Shown here: in pieces, positions 10,801 to 25,800 of the stretch
How the letters are laid out: each line of letters starts with the position of its first letter
How positions within the stretch are numbered: the stretch's first letter is position 1
NCBI RefSeq assembly: GCF_024868665.1
Contig: NC_079896.1
Location: forward strand, 14,032,268 to 14,096,267
DNA: 64,000 nt
Direction: 5' to 3'
DNA from: Triplophysa rosa
Taxonomy: Eukaryota > Chordata > Actinopteri > Cypriniformes > Nemacheilidae
Notes under the pieces: generated by a model
Told to the model about the DNA's origin: nothing
Database searches by the model: none
The model's input: the letters and a program-made list of their open reading frames with translations, nothing else
Program-made: the position numbers and the translations under genes

Positions 10801-13800
10801 AGTTATATAAGCAGCTGAGCGTGTTACCTGCGGGCAGGTCTTTCCGTTGCTCTGTGAACTGTTGGCAGTGTGTTTGTGGAAACTGTGTTGGGTGTGATGA
10901 GCTGAAAGAAAAGATCTTCTCCAGTGTAGAGAGTTTCCGAGACTGAGTCACTCCTGATGATTCCTCCAGACTCAGAGCCCTCAGACCTTCTGTTACATCA
11001 TTACTTGATTTCTTAAGCTTCCTACAGAGAAAGTGAATAAACAAGACATGTTACACAAAACTTGGTTGAGATATTTTCATTGAGAGGACAAAATTAGCTT
11101 AATTATTACCATTCTTCATTCAGTGCAGGGGTCACTGACGTACCTGAATTGGCTAACCACGTGACGGGTCATGTGGTGGCGAGTGGACACCCCCAGCGAC
11201 TGTGCGTGTAGCATTGCTGTGGTGACAGGATCAGTCTGACCGAGTGATTGAGCGAGCAGTGAGCAGACGTGAGGATAAAGAGAAGGAGGCGGGAAGTGAT
11301 GGAAGAGGAGCCACGAGGAGCGCAGGTACGACTGGACGGCCTCCACTGATAGGTCACCTAAATACACACAAATGTACAAACGGATGTATATTTTATTAAG
11401 ATGTTGATTAAAACATTAAACATAAGCAAGCCCAACCCAGAATTTGCACTCCAGAGATATCTGCAAAAGTAGATTTATAAGTTAGGTGTTGCAATATTGT
11501 ATTGACAATAACTGTGATATTAAAGTGTTAGTTCATCCAAAAATAAAAATTCTGTCATTTATTCACCCTCTTGTCATTTCAAACCTGTATGACTTTCTTC
11601 CGCAGAACACAAAAGAAGATATTTTGAAGAATGTTGTTAACTGGCCCCCATTCACTTGCATTGGTTTTGGGTCCATACAATAGAAGTGAATTGGGGGCAG
11701 TGCTGTTCGGTTACCAACATTCTTGAAAATATCTTCTTTTGTGTTCTGCAAAAGAAAGAAAGTCAAAGGTTTGAAATAACAAGAGGGTGAGTAAATGATG
11801 ACAGAATTTTCATTTTTGGGTGAACTATCACTTTAATAACTGTGATTATTGATTGCACATATAATGTCGTGACAAAGAATTTGACCAATTGCATTTTTTT
11901 AAAGCTTTGTACATATTCAACAATAGTGTTATTTGGCCACGATAATCATGTAGTAAAAATCTGATATTGTAACAGCCCTAATACAAGTACATATTATTTG
12001 TCGCTTATAAGTTTAAAACATTTTAGTTCATTTCAGCTATCAGCAAGAATTAAGTACTTTCAGCTCTGTTTAATACGTTTTACCATGTTAAAATTCCGAT
12101 TGTTCTTTAGATTTCTTAACGGACTGTGTGTTACCTAAGGCAGTATGTGCATGTGATAGGGGTGTGTGAGCTCCAGGGCCGTTCTGTCCAGCCCTCCTGA
12201 GCTCACTGAAACTCTCCCGTCCTACATCGGCGGCCAGATCTCTCCTCAAGACCTCACAATCGGCATCTGGGCTGCCTAGAATCACATCACAAACAATTAG
12301 TCCAATCCAAATCCGAGCCATGCATTTACATCAGTATTGTTCCACACACACACCTGTGTCTTTCATCTCTGTGTCAGAGTCTCGAAGCTCCTCCAGGCTG
12401 ATATTCAAAAGAACCTCATCTTCATCCTCTTTAATCATCCTCATCCTTTCTGGCTCCTCTGTGACCTCTGAACTCTGACTCTTTTTTGCTCTGCCCCTGC
12501 GTGGGCGTGTCTGTTGGGCTACACTAGTATCTTCTTCAGAAGAGAGGCAGCCAGTAGAGGGAAGGGCTGTGCTCTTCTTAGTGCTCCGTGTTCTTCGGGG
12601 AGTATCTGGTTCTACAGGGACTTTGGTGTCACTGGGGTTGGAGTTTGCTGATGATTTAAGGGTACGAGGTGTTTTGGAGTTGGAAGCGTTTCGCTTTTTC
12701 TCAGTCTTTTCCACTACGGCGGGAGGTGCAGCTTCAGTGTCACTCTCATCACTGAACTCAACCTGAGACAGAAAGCAAGCAATTCCATTTATAAGCTCTT
12801 GAGGATGCATGTCTCAAATTTCAACATCTCTGTTAAGCCTGAAGCATTAAATGTAACTCTTATTTACATTTTATTAAAGAAATGCAACGGGTGTATTGTG
12901 TATTCAGTAGGGTCTACATGCTGTGTGGTAGAAAATGTAAAAAGGTACCTTAAAGGGATAGTTCACACAAAAATGAAAATTCTGTCATCATTTACTCACC
13001 CTCATGTAATCGAAACCTATATATGACTGTTTTTAGTTTAACACAAAAGATGATATTAGGAAGAATGTTTATCACAAAACATTTCTAGGGCACCGTTGAC
13101 CACCATAGCCAGGGTTTTTCCTGCATAGAGAAATTGGAGGCAGCCGCCTCCGTCAAATGTCGTGCCGCCTCAGGCTCTCGCCAAAATTATGTTGCGAGTC
13201 TTCACAAGAAATGCTGCGTGCATTTAACAGACTGTCATTTGTAACTGCAGTTGCTGCATTACGCCACAGTGGAGGCGCTGTTTTGTTATCAGCACACTGA
13301 GGCGCTAAAAAGAGTTGCAGAACAAGAGCCAGCCTGTGTTTCACGTCTGTTTGTTTTGCATCCAAGTACTTTTAATTTCTTGAAATTTATTAAATTAACA
13401 TGACGTACATCATTGTAATGTCTTTAGCTGTGCAGTTGGATCGTTGAATCAGCGTATACTGTACACAGCGAGTTCGCCAGTATGAATGCACATTGTGTTC
13501 AGAACGACTCGCACACGAATGACTCTTTTGAACAGATTCATTTAAACTATTGAACCAGGAGCCAGGAAAAACCCTGCATAGCTAGTCAATGGTGCCCCAT
13601 AACTGTAGTTTCCCACATTCTCAAAATATCTTTGTGTTCAACAGAACAAAGAAATCGATACAGGTTTGAAACAACTTTAGGGTCAGTAAATTAAGACAGA
13701 ATTTTCATTTTTGGGTGAACTATCCCTTTAAGAAGCACCATTAGTAATAAGCACTTATTGTTTAGTAAGAACAATTGCTTCCATTGTTTACCTCATTTGT

Positions 13801-16800
13801 AAGTCACTTTGGATAAAAGCGTCTGCTAAATGACTAAATGTAAATGTTTCAGTAGAAAGTAGAAACTGAGGTATCAAACCTTGAAGCGTGAGCGTTTGGT
13901 CCGTTTAGGTGCTGCGGGTACGACCACCGGTTTCACTTCTACAGGAGAAGAATCTTTGTAAACTTCGAATGATCCCTTTGGGGCGACTTTAGACTTTGTA
14001 TTCCCGCGATGGCCTGCAGGAGTAAGCGAGGGTGTGAAGTTGACCGAAATCTCAGGCACCTCATTTGTAAAGTCAAATGCTCTCAGATCACCAACACCAG
14101 TGGTAGTGGACACAGATTTGGGTCGGGACGTCCTTGTCGGTTTGGGCGTTTTGAAAACCATGGAGGATTTCGAGATGGTAATTTTGGGCACAGAGTCCTT
14201 AGCTTTTTTAGAAACTACAGAGGATTCTTTAGTTTTCCTGCTCTCTTGCTCCATTTTACTGTCAGTTTGGCTCTTAACGTTTCCTTCTGAGAGAGGTTTG
14301 TCAGAAACTGGGCTTTTGGCTTTATGCCTTGATTCTGTTTTGGGTTTTAATTGAGTTTTGGTCTTTGATGGTGTCCATCCCCAGACAGAAGAGAAAAGTT
14401 CTTCAGGTGTGCACTGCTTCTTCATGGCTAATGCTAAACAACACGCCACAGCTTTAGCTCCTAGTAGAGCTGCCCTGATGGGCCCAAGTTCTGGTGTCAT
14501 TGCCCCTTCAGGCTTCACTGCCTCCAATCCCGCTTCAATTTCCTCCCACAAGGCTGCAGCCTTCCCTTTCTCTCCCATTCTGAGTAGCTGAAGCACGGAG
14601 GCCAAATGCATCCTACCAAGTTCGGCCTGGAGCACTGTCAAACATCGTTTAGTTGATTTGTTAGGTGACACAAGAGCCGCCAGACTGCTCTGGAGTTTAG
14701 TCATGACACTAAGGCAACGTTTCCTGGCACATTGGCGTAATCGGCAGGATAGCTCTTGGTCCGACTGGAGGTCCGCTTTTATCAGGGCCCAATGGATACT
14801 GACTCGAACCATACTGAGCTCAGTGCAGCAGGGACTGAAGCAGGTCTCAGCATGGGTCAGGCAGGATAGCCATCGCTGGCGTTTGGGTTTTAGAGGGGGA
14901 GATGCTCCTTGACTTCCTAATCTAGACACGGTTTCGACAGGCTCCTTGAGAAGGGCACGAGAGCTGAGGAGTCCACTCAGATCCTCATCTTCCTCAAGGA
15001 TGTCACTAGAAGAAGCAGGGGCAGCTGGCCGACCTTTGCGTGGTTTTATTTTCACCTCGCTCTTCGGTTGTTGGGCTTGGCCAAAATCTACATGCAGACG
15101 AGGTAATGTTAATAGCAGTAGTAAATATATAAGTAGTAATAAATGTTGTCTGAATGGTTCTGACTCCATTACCTGTGCACAAATCCAACAAGTTTCTGAC
15201 TTGCTCCAGATCTAAACTACTTGCTTCAGTAGCTCCTTTCATCAACTCCAGCTCTGCTTTCAATACCAACAGCTCGGCACAGCTACAAACAGATACGTGA
15301 TTTTAAACATCCAAGTTCACACAAACATCAGTCTAGTATCTAATGTGCATATTGTGTTTCTGGACAGTGGACAAAAGTGTCAGAAATGTATGTAAATGTA
15401 TTTACACTCCCTGCAGGGTATGTACTTACTGGCTGAGGGTCTGCAATTTGGTGGCCAGTTTGAGTGCCTCTAGACACTGAGCTTTAGCTTCATGAACGGC
15501 CCCACTGCTGCTCCTCACAGCCACCATCCTTTCAGAACAAACCAGAACCTCGCTCAACAACAGCCACTTAAACACAACGCTGTCTCCTACAGAGAAAAAT
15601 CACACACATTCATGTTTTGGACAATGCATGGACTATAAAATATATAAATCAGGGGTTTTCAAACTTTTTGTTAGCTGAACCCCTTTATGATAGCACACGT
15701 ACATCTGGGAGACGTATATTTGATGTCTGCATTTACCTGCAAGACATTTTTTTATTATTTGCTCATCTGCAATACATCTGAGACGTTTCCTAACAAATGC
15801 CATAAAGACATCTAGAAGATATCTGTAAGTTGTTTATTATTTAAAATGCATGCAAAACTGCCCTTTCTAAGACGTTTATTAAGATGTTTCTACACCGCAG
15901 ATGTTTCCATATCTCCAGATCTTTACCAGACATCATACAGACTTACCCCCTGAGATTTTAAGTAAAAACGTCAACAATTTAATAGTACATTTATCTTCAA
16001 AAACACGAAACCCCTGCAATTCCCTTGCGAACCCATTGGGAAACCCTGATATTAAAGCGGAGGTAACATGCTATTTCATGCATTATGACTTCTTTACATT
16101 GTTAAATGTGCTGGCTTCTCAAGCTTAACATGGTTAACTTGTCAAAAACCAGCTGAACGTATGACGTAGTATTTCTGTGCTCGATTCACTCCGCCAGGGT
16201 TCGCACAGGTTTTTGGAAACAAAAATTCTAACATGGATTCACGTTTGGTAACAAGGGTTCTTAGTCCCTTATTGGGCGATTTTCCCGGAAAAGCACGCCC
16301 ACACGTCATCCAGCGAGCGAAAGAGCACACCCACGCGCGAGCGTGATAGAAAGAGCACACCCACGCATCAACCAGCAAGTGTGAGAAAGAGCACGACCAT
16401 CAATGCCGCTTCACTCGGCTGACGGAAGTTTAGCTGTTTGTTTGTTCACTGCATTTCGGTGATGAATGTTATATAAACGGTGGATATAACGCTGGATTTG
16501 GAGATCGTTTGAACTGATAGATGGCGGATAAGAAAGCGCATGTGGCAAGTCAAACTAAGTCATATGTCGGTGTTTTTTTGGCAATCGGCATGTACGTGCA
16601 TAATGTAAACAACGCAAACTTATAGTGAATCAATGCGATGATGTATTGTGTGCTCGTGCTGTAGTTCCGCCTCCCCTGCACGCCTCCAGGCGCTCGTCTT
16701 TTTCCGGAAATACAGTGCCTTGCAAAAGTATTCATCCCCTTTATTTTATTCACATTTTGTTATGTTGCTGCCTTATCTTAAACTACTTTTAAAAAATTGC

Positions 16801-19800
16801 ATTAATCTACACTCCATGCACAATAATGACACAAAAAAAAAACAGATTTGTGACAATTTAGCAAATTTATTAAAAATTAAAAACTGAAATAGTACATTGC
16901 ATAAGTATTCATACCCTTTTCTGGGACACTTGAAATTTAGCTCAGAAGCATTCGTTTTGCTTGTTGATGATTCTACACTTCGAGTGGAGTTAACCTGTGG
17001 CAAATTCAATTGAATAAGTATGATTTGGAGCAGCACATACCTCTCAACAAAAGGTGCAACAGCTGAAAATGCATAAAGTAAAAACCAAGACATGAGGTCA
17101 AAAGAACTGCCAGTAGAGCTCTGAGACAGGATTGTATCAAGGCACAGATCTGGGGAAGACTTCTGAAAAAAAATCTGCAGTATAGAAGGTTCACAGAAGC
17201 ATGTAGTCTCCATTAATCCTTAAACACCAGATCTCTTACATGAGCTGACCTCCTGTCCAAACTGAGCCATCGACGGAGAAGGGTCTTGGTTAGAGCGGTG
17301 ACCAAGAAGCTGATGATCACTCTGGTTGAGCTCCATGATCATATATGGAGATGGGAGAAACTTGCAGAAGGACAAACATCACTGCAACACTCCACCAACA
17401 GAGTGGCCAGATTCTGCTCAGTGGCCAGCCTTTGCTCAGTGAAGACACATGAAAACCTGAAATATGCAAAAACCTACCTTTCAAACTGTCAGAAACAAGA
17501 TTCTCTGGTCTGATGAATCTCAGTTTCATGCATCATGTCTGGCGAAAACCATGCACTGCTCTACACCTGTACAATACCGTCTCAACAGTAAAGTGTGGTG
17601 GAAACAAGATATTGATGTGGAGGTGTTTTTCAGCTGCAGGGACTGGGGCATTTGTCAGAGTAGAAGAAAAGCTCAACGGCACAAAATACAGAGATAATGA
17701 TCCTGAAAACCTAGCCCAGAACATTCAGAACCTTGGACAGGGCAGAAGGTTCATTCTCCAACATGACAATGATCCTAAGCACACAGCTAAAACAATGCAA
17801 GAGTGGCTTATGGACAACTCTGTCTATGTCCTTGAGTGGCCCAGCTAGTGCTTGAACCCAACTGAACATCTCGGTATAAACCTGAAAATGTCTGTCTTCT
17901 GATGATCTCCATCCAACGTGACAGAGATTGAGAGGATCTGAGAAGCATGGCAGAAAATTGCCAAATGCAGATGTGTAAAGCTTGTCACACCATACCCAAA
18001 AAGATTTGAGACTGTAAAGGTGCTTTAACCAACTACTGAGTTATGAATACTTATGCACTTATTTTATTTTTTTATTTTTAGTAAATTTGCAAAGTTCTAA
18101 GACACAAATCTGTTGTTTGTTTTGACATTATTGTGCATGGAGTTTAAGATAAGGCAGCAACATGACAAAATGCGAATAAAATGAAGGGGGATGAATACTT
18201 TTGCAAGGCACTGTATCGGTCTTTTATCAATTTGATCAAACTAAATACTCTCCAAAGATACGAAATATGTATACTGTAGAGATGCACCGATTGCAATTTT
18301 CTTTGCCGATTCCGATTTTATTACAAGTGAAACAGTATACTGTATATAAACCATATTAACTTTTCTTCAATACACATTTTTTTTATTTTCATTGAATAAA
18401 TGATTGAACATTACAATTTCCTCCAAGCTGCATTAAATTACAGAATCTTCTCTTTCCCATCTCTTAAATTGAAGAACTCTGTGACTGAAAAGAAGTACAA
18501 ATAATAAAATATAACTAAACATGTCACTTAATTTACCTTTTTCATTTTTGTACTCATCTCACAAAAGTCTAAGATAACAATAAAATACTTCAACTTTATT
18601 CTTGTCTGTTTCTGTTTATGAAACTAACATTGCTTTATTTCATTTTTTCTGAAATGTAAAATAAATTGTCTTTATCTTGCGTCTGTAGGATTAAAAGAAG
18701 TGGGTTGATTTTTGCTGCAACTTCAATAAAAAAGTTAAAACTCTTATGAGTGAATTCTACTCTAAAGATGTATATGTATTTGCAGTCTTTTGTGTTAGTA
18801 AAGAACTCAATCACATACAGTTAGGGCCATAAATATTTGTACAGAGGCACATTTTTTGTTATTTTAGCTGTGTATCAATATGTTTTCGAGTTACAGTTTT
18901 ATAATAGATATTGTCTTAAAGTGCACACTCTCATCTTTATTTAGAGTGTATTCACATCCAGATTAGCTGAAGGATTTAGGAATTACAGCTCTTTAATATG
19001 AAGCGCCCCCCTTTTTCAGGGGACCAAAAGTAATTGGACAGTTGAATAAAAAGCTGTTTTATTCACATGTATGGGCTTTTCCTTAAATAATTTTGTCATA
19101 AATGAAGCATGTTAAAGGTCTGGAGTTGATTCTACATGTGTTGTTTGCATTTGGAAGCTGTTGCTGTGAACCCACATCATGGGGTTCAGGGAGATCTCCA
19201 TGCAAGTGAAACAGACCATAGTTAGATTTTAAAAACACTACACATCCGTCAGAAAAATGCCAGAAACATTTAGAGCGGCCAAATCAACAATTTGGGACAT
19301 TCTAAGAAAAAAACACACCGCTGAGCTCAGTAACAAAACAATCCTAGGTGTCCATATGAGATAAAAGTGGTGGATGATGACATTATCCTCTCCATGATGA
19401 AGAAAAACACCTTCACAACGTCCGGACAAGTGAAGAACACTCTCCAAGAGGTAAATATGTCAATGTTTGTCAATCAAAACAATAAAGAGAATACAAGGAA
19501 AAAATAGAGAGGGTTCACAACAAGGTGCAAAAGCCTCAAGAATAGGATGGGTAGATTAGACTTCTGAAATAGCCGAACAAGCTCTAAAAAAGCATTTTTT
19601 TGGAGAGATCAAATTAATTTCAGCCTGCATAAGACTAAAAAGAATAAAAGATATGGAGAAGGCTTGAAATATCTCATGATATGAGCGTACAACATCTTCA
19701 GTAAAATAGTGTTCAGGCAGTGTGATTCCATTTCCATGCATGACGTCCTCAGGCACTGGGTCACTGGTGTTTTTTGGTGATGTAACAGAAGACAGAAGCA

Positions 19801-22800
19801 TCCGGATTAATTCTTCACTTGTCTGGAAGTTTTGAAGATGTTTTTCTTTATCATGGAGAGGATAATGTCATCATCCACCACTTTGATCTCATATGGACGC
19901 CTAGGATTGTTTTGTTACTGAGCTCAGCGGTGTGTTTTTTTCCCCCAGAATGTCCCAAATTGTTGATTTGGCCGCTCTTAATGTTCCTGGCATCTTTCTG
20001 ACAGATGTGTAGTGTTTTTGAAATCTAACTATGGTCTGTTTCACTTGCATGGAGATCTCCCTGAACCCCATGATGTGGGTTCACAGCAACAGCTTGCAAA
20101 TGCAAACACCACATGTAGAATCAACTCCAGACCTTTAACATGCTTTATTTATGAAGAAATTATTTAAGGAAAAGCCCATACCTGTGAATAAAACAGCTTT
20201 TGATTCAACTGTCCAATTACTTTTGGTCCCCTGAAAAAGGGGGGAGCTTCATATTAAAGAGCTGTAATTCCTAAATCCTTCAGCTAATCTGGATGTGAAT
20301 ACACTCTAAATAAAGATGAGAGTGTGCACTTTAAGACAATATCTATTATAAAACTGTAACTCGAAAACATATTGATACACAGCTAAAATGTGCCTCTGTC
20401 CAAATATTTATGGCCCTAACTGTATATTGGTTGATTTATTCATTTTTTATATATTTTGGATTTTTAAAAACAAGTAGAAGTCGTGTTGAATGTCATTTTA
20501 CCTAGGTGAAATTACCACAGTTTTAACGTAAAACAAGGAATCAGGTTGAATGGAATTTACGTTTGTTTTACACAGAGTGAACGACTTCAACATGAGTTTA
20601 GCATGTGTCAGAGTTTAGCATGATGCTAATAGCATCACTGTTAGCATATATACCCCATGTAGACGGAGCAGCGAGAGATGAACTACAGTGTGTACAGTAC
20701 ATGATGCGTGTGCACGTGCGTGCAATCAGCAGAGACACACATGCGAGTATAAACGAGCCGTGAAAGACAGGCTGTGCGCGCGCACGTTTTCATGTTTACT
20801 TGCGGCTTTGAGTGTACTGACGGCTATGACGTTCTTGCCCGCATCACGGGAAACAGAAGATCGGCTTGGAATCTGCGAGACGTGAGACTGACCGGCCGGT
20901 CACCGGTCGGGCCGATCATACGAAAAACCGTCCGATTCCGATCTCTTGCCGGTCAATCGGTGCACCTCTAGTATACTGTATAGGTACTCAAGATTAATAT
21001 GAGATTGGCAGAAACGGTTACCTCATATTTAACGAAAAGTTTAAAATAAATACATATGTAATAACATAATAAATAATGATATAACAAAAACAACAAGACG
21101 ATTTTTTTTTACATTTTTGTTGTTAATCCCTCAGGGCACTTTCTTGCTATATTTTGCAAAAAATTCTCAAAATTGGCTTTTAATTCTTCTTTTCAAACTG
21201 ATGCGAATGATTGTCTGTGGTAAACGAATTTGTACCTTGATCTACAAAGCAAGTGTCCGTGTTTGGTCCGGGAGCTCCGTAAAACCCGTTGCCCAGCAAC
21301 ATCATCACTAAGCTGCACAACAGCTTGAGTCCTTCATACTGGGCTGTATCTGGAGTTTTTAAACCTAAAACACAATACCACAAAAACATTATCACACAGG
21401 TGTATATGTGAAATGCAGCGTTTTTGTCTTTTTTGTCTAAGCAAGGTGGTTTTATCTTTGCTTCAATGAAACTAAGAAAAGATCTACATTTAACACATGT
21501 ATTGAGGGTAAGCTGACCATGTTGAATGATGCTCTGGCGCAGCTGTGAGTCTAAAGTCTCGGAGTCCAGACTCAAGTATTCACTGGCGGTCTGCAGTGCC
21601 CGTGCTCTGAGTAGGTACCAGCTCTTAGAATGATGCTGAGCGGATTCCTTTATCACCTCCATCAGGCAACAAACCCCACATTCCACCTGAGAGCAAGAGA
21701 GAGACAGAGGGAAGATCTCTGTACCGCAAGTGCTTTTTACCGCTGACCACTAAACTGAATCTAGACAGCACAAATTAATGTTTTTAATAGTTTCTCATTT
21801 GCAGTATAGAGACAGATCCATGGTTCTGTTAAGGAGTACACAAATGCACTTTCTAAAAAAACACCTATCCTCTTTAACTGGCCTGTCGTGAAGCATTTTG
21901 CATTAAAACAAAAAATATGAGACTTCATCTACAAATGATCTCTGTGTTACCTGTCCTAAAGCATAGCAGATCTGTGCTTTCTGTAGCATTGCCGTCATGG
22001 ATATAACAGACATTCCCTCTGAGCTTGTGTCAGAGGTCAAACTCTGTTCTGCTTTCTCCAACTCCACCTAAAACATCCACACACAGAAAAACAACTTTTC
22101 GATATGGTACTAAAAATCCATGAAAAAATCTACATTAAATAAATCTTTTCAACATTGCTTTAATAAATTTCACGGCATAATATAAGGTCACCTGGGCGAG
22201 CTGAGGGGATCCTAAATACAACAGGATCCTGGCAGAGAGGCAACGGGCATTTGCACTGTTCTGAGAATCTCCGAGGATAAGAAATAGAGCAGCAGCGAGC
22301 TGATATCCCTCCAGAGCTTGCAGGTGCTAAAATAAAACATGTTTAAATCTAAAAGACCAAGAGCTTTTGGAGAGCATTGATGTTTGAGACGACAGTGAGT
22401 GTGTGTGGACCTACTTTTCCCATGAGTGTGTTGAGGGCAGCCATCAGTGTGATCGAGGACGCTGTAAGTTTAGGATCTCTAACAGCAGGTAAGGACCCCT
22501 TGAGTAGACTCCGCCACAGAGACAAACTTTTATCCAGAGGTTCGCTCAGCTCTTAACACATAGACACAAATCAATAGCATGTCACAATTGTATGTTAATA
22601 TAAAGAAGAGAGTTCCCTGTGTCCAGGAAAGTGGTCCCAAGTCAAAAAGTGACTTACTGCTATGGGCCAGTAGGTTAAAGCGTAGTCCATCATAGACTAG
22701 CTGGCTCTCTTGGGATTTCTGTTTGTCCTCATACTCCAGATCATTAGTAGGAACAGGATCCAAATACACTTCCATTTTACTCTCTGCCTGCACTGCACGC

Positions 22801-25800
22801 AGTCGCTTTTCCATGTCCACAGCCTGTATTATTTCATGAAAATGTATGTGTTTTGGGGTACCAAAAATAAGCGTAAACCTTCTAGATTTTTGAGATTATA
22901 CAATAAACCTGTGAGGTGCATTTAAACTGGTTGTGTACATTCACAAGGTACTTACCTCCTGCAGATTGGACTCAAGGGTGCAGATGTAGAGCCACAGGGA
23001 GGCATGTGCCTTCTCATCCTTCAGCCTATCAGCATTCTCTGCTGTCTCTGGCTCAGCCTCCAACAATCGCAAAGCCTCATGGGTAAAGTCAATTGCTGAG
23101 CTGATTGCCATAAACAAAAAAATCCAAGTCAGGCATCCTTATTCAAATAATACAAAAGCATAAAAGCACAAAAACAAATGAATCAAATGAGTGTTAAAGG
23201 GAAAGTTCACCCAAAAATAAACATTCTGTAATCGTTTACTTACTCCCTTGTCATTTCAAACCTGTATGAATTCCGCAGAACACAAAAGAAGATATTTTGA
23301 AGAATGTTGTTAACCGTCCCACATTCACTTGCATTGATTTTCTGTCGATACACTAGAAGTGAATGGGGGCCACTGCTATTTGGTTACCAACTTTCTTTAA
23401 AATAGCTTCTTTTGTGTTCTGCGGAAGAAAGAAAGTCATACAGGTTTGAAATGAAAAGAATTTTCATTTTTAGGTGAACTATCACTTTAATGTTAACCTA
23501 CCACTCAGTCTGTTGGCTAAAGTCTTGGTAGCACACAACCTGTGACATCTCGCACAGGTAGGAAGCCCGCCTCAGTTTGTACGAGGTGTCTTCGTGACAG
23601 ATGTCCAAGAGGTCGCAGAGCGTGTTGTAGCGCTCCTGAGCTGTGTCTCCAGTCTGCTCTTTATACAAACGCAACTCCTCCTCTAACAAACAAATCAGCA
23701 CCTCCTCATCCATCAACACTTCCGCCAACCCATCCCTCAAAGTTCTGCCAAAAAGACAAAGTTTTGTTCAGCATCCTGAGTCTTTCGATCTACAACTCAC
23801 TTTTTGCTAAGTGCGAGTTACCTTAGGCGTGTGTCATCCTCTCCTGCCCGGGCTGCATCACACTTGGTTTTGACCCATAGTGACACAGGTTCAGCGAGAT
23901 GATCCAAAACTCGCGTTCCTAAAACTTGAATCCAGCGCGCGATCCAGTCTAAAGCCCGCTCCGGTTGACCCCCGCGCCGGCTGCACTGGACAGTCAGCAT
24001 GAAGCAGCGATTGACCTGAACACACACAAACACGCATAACATATCTAAAGTGTACAAGCTTATAGTGCTGTTTATACATTCTCTTTGAATCTGACAGTGT
24101 ATAAAAGTCAAAATATTCAACACTTGTACAACAGATGAGTAAAGCCAGAAATTATTCCATAACCATAAGTTGTTAAAGGATAGTTCACCCAAAAATAAAA
24201 CTTCTGTCATCATTTATTCACAATGTTCAAAACATGTAATGATTTTCTTCTGTGGCACACAAAATATTTTTTCGGAAATCTCTGGAATAAAATGGAATTC
24301 AATGGGGTCCTATGTTGTTTAGTTACCAACATTCTTCAAAATATCATCTTTTGTTTTCAGCAGAGGAAAGAAAGCCATGTAGGTTTGGAACGACATGAGG
24401 GTGAGAAAATGATGCAAGAATTTTCATTTTTAGGGTAAACTATCCCTTTAAATTGAGTATCTGTAGTCTAATGTAACAAATTATTAGAATTCTTACCCTG
24501 TCCACAGGAAGAGAGGGTGGGCAGTCCTTACACAGCTCCTGACACACAATCACAGCCAAACCAAACGCTCCGTCATACAGCTTCCTGTTAAACAGCTCGT
24601 ACACCACATTATTCACCGCACACACTACAGGGGATGACACAAATGCACAAATAATTATTAAAAGTCATTTCAATCATTAAAACACGCAAATCTAGTGTAA
24701 ATCAATCATGTAAATCAAGAAATGCAACAAGACACCACACGGTTTTATCACATAAGACGTGGTAGGCATGATGCAAAAGAGATCTTTTACAGTAGAGGAA
24801 AATCATGAAATAGTAAAATAAAACAAATAAAAATAAAACAATTCTACTATCAAGTAATAGCATTTATTGGTCTGTAATCCATACTATATACGTACATGTA
24901 CACTTTTTTCACAAAATTCAACTGATGCACGATAAGACTAACTACAGTGTTTTCCACAAGATTTTGACAGACTTGTGGCTAACTAATTAGCATATTTGTG
25001 ACGTCATCACGTCGTGTTAGTGTTAGCACTTGATATCTGTTTATCTGCTACTCTCCGATCCGTCACATTATACTGTATTTTACAACTGAATGCCACCAGA
25101 AGTCACTTTAACTGCTGCTAAAATCCTGATTTATAAACGCAACATCATCGGACAAAATCACAATACAGTACATCTACATTATAGAGCGGCTATATGCTGT
25201 TTGCCCTTTCTCGTCAATGTGTTGCTGTATTATGAACGCTTCTTTGATTTTAAATGCAAGTGACAGGTAAATACACTAAATGGAGCTAACTACACGCGCG
25301 GAAGAGAGGCAGAGGGCTCGCGCACACACATGGAGCTCATCGGAAGAGAGTGCATGCGAACACTGGAAAAAAAAGGATGCGCACACGGCCACGCGCCACT
25401 CACACCAAACAAGTCAAGAAAGACAGAAGACAAGGAAGCGCTGTTTGTCCACTAGTTAATCGATCACAGATACAGTCATTATTACGATGGATAAAAATTG
25501 ACAAAATGTGATAAATATACTTGGGTGCCCATTAATATACCTGGGCGGACCGCCCAAGTAAATGCATCGCATGGGAAATGCTTTTTGACATCCAATCAGA
25601 TTTCAGAGCTATCCCTTACATCCAGTATATAACAGTGGGCAGAATTCAGGCAGCCATACCTGCTTTAAGTAAGAAGTTGTCATTGTTAAGTGTCCGCAAT
25701 TCAGTCAGCATGCGTCCTGCTGTCGCCTGGCAGTACAAAAGCACTCTGTCCAGAGAATCGCCCGCAGACACCTGATGACAAACACAGAATATGTACAAAG

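Noticed and set aside
14009..14591. Plus-strand frames opposite the large separase exon
   Set aside because: They are shadows of the coding exon on the other strand, without splice or domain support.
13874..15169. 431-residue frame as an independent single-exon gene starting MESEPF
   Set aside because: The first 27 or so residues are intron sequence before an acceptor at 15088. The rest is the large internal separase exon.
19238..20001. Mirror-image frames on both strands ([18 protein letters not shown] peptides)
   Set aside because: They are the two inverted arms of the fold-back Tc1-like element and do not form a transposase.
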